Assembly: GCA_950106755.1 (NCBI GenBank)
Contig: OX467082.1
Location: 23,932,001-23,996,000 of the forward strand
Source of the DNA: Climacium dendroides
Lineage: Eukaryota; Streptophyta; Bryopsida; Hypnales; Climaciaceae
Direction of reading: 5' to 3'
Length of the DNA: 64,000 nucleotides
Shown here piece by piece: positions 63,889-64,000 of this stretch (its first letter is position 1; each line of letters starts with the position of its first letter). The notes below the pieces were generated by a model, which was given only the letters and a program-made list of their open reading frames with translations, searched no databases and was not told the DNA's origin. A program made the translations under genes and the position numbers.

Positions 63889-64000
63889 TGCCAATTTTTT
63901 GGTTCGCCATTAGAGCTTTTGATGCATATTTTTTTGGACCTTTGCCAAATAAATCCAAAACAGGCCATTTTGTGCATGAACCTGCGGCCACATGAAACAT
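63889..64000 (+). repeat. Partial last monomer with the first indel of the array
   Basis: It starts in normal phase with GCCAATTTTTTGGTTCGCC, TTTTGATG, TTTGCC and AATCCAAAACAGGCC. At about 63,967-63,971 it reads CCATTTTGTGC where every other unit has CCATTTGTGC, one extra T. Downstream it has AACCTGCGGCC. No earlier unit combines these states, so this monomer has no copy in the window. Confidence 0.8.

Larger units (their letters stand above)
1..64000 (+). repeat. 176-bp satellite array, about 363.6 monomers, single orientation
   Basis: Every 176 bases the same sequence returns, from base 1 to the end. Landmarks such as TGCCTATTTT, CATGAAACATTTC and CATGGAGTACC recur at exactly 176-bp steps, so monomer 362 still starts on the predicted base (63,537). 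No unrelated sequence, inverted monomer or inserted element interrupts it. Variation is almost wholly single-base substitution. The length is close to one nucleosome plus linker, as in many centromeric satellites (established knowledge). Centromere function is inference only. I do not recognise the family. A pericentromeric, subtelomeric or knob-like satellite is equally compatible with what can be seen. Confidence 0.98.

Noticed and set aside
1..64000. CRISPR array
   Set aside because: Regular spacing, but the whole 176-bp period is repeated with no unique spacers, and unit length, composition and size are wrong.
1..64000. LTR retrotransposon or DNA transposon origin of the monomer
   Set aside because: I see no terminal repeats, target-site duplications, primer-binding site, polypurine tract or coding remnants in the monomer or array.
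1..64000. tRNA, rRNA, snRNA or telomeric repeats
   Set aside because: I see no cloverleaf, conserved rRNA segment or telomere-type short repeat. All sequence is accounted for by the 176-bp unit.

Overview
The whole 64-kb window is one uninterrupted, head-to-tail satellite DNA array. I see no gene, RNA gene, mobile element, CRISPR array or unique sequence. The unit is 176 bp, AT-rich (the commonest version counts to 66 G+C of 176, 37.5%), and always in the same orientation. 363 complete monomers (monomer n starts at 1+176(n-1)) are followed by a 112-bp partial one. The phase never shifts from base 1 to about 63,960; the first length change I find is one extra T near 63,967-63,971. A nucleosome-sized monomer in a large gene-free homogeneous array points to a eukaryotic chromosome and resembles the centromeric or pericentromeric satellites of plants and animals. 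I do not recognise the family. From memory it does not resemble human alpha satellite, Arabidopsis CEN180, Brassica CentBr, maize CentC or rice CentO, so neither species nor centromere identity is claimed.

Monomer anatomy: monomer positions 1-98 carry most of the variation. Positions about 99-175 are nearly invariant and hold a repeated ACATTTC heptamer, a GGTGAGTAT block and a small ATGG/CCAT dyad. Recurrent linked variants define families. Type A has TTCGATG, TCCC, AACAAGCC, AACTTGG, GAGTATC. Type B has TTTTGATG, TTTGCC, AACTGGCC, AACATG, GAGTTTC. Type D has GATTCC, usually with TCTC and AACCTGG. Type H has TTCCATG. Hybrids of these are common.

Layout: there is no single higher-order repeat (HOR). 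Local blocks of different size, all exact multiples of 176 bp, follow one another. They are a D/A dimer cassette (1-880 and later copies); 5-mer (1,194-2,888); 9-mer (3,169-6,864); 20-monomer blocks offset by 25 monomers (6,689-10,208 and 11,089-14,608) with a 10-mer duplication across them; 8-mer (14,609-17,248); a 29-monomer segment duplicated 51 monomers away (14,081-19,184 and 23,057-28,160) with a 16-mer pair between and overlapping (19,537-25,168); 8-mer (26,753-29,568); 17-mer offset (29,217-33,968); 14-mer offset (34,497-38,720); 16-mer pair (38,897-44,528); a mosaic of modules (44,529-49,456); five 6-mers (49,457-54,736); and a 21-mer in 2.4 copies (54,737-63,536). It ends in a duplicated dimer.

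Types A, D and H dominate the left half. Diverged B-like and module monomers accumulate to the right, with the most private substitutions and the only indel in the last 10 kb. This suggests, without proving, that the array edge or an older layer lies to the right. The array reads as repeated local segmental amplification in strict 176-bp register, with short conversion-like exchanges between copies.
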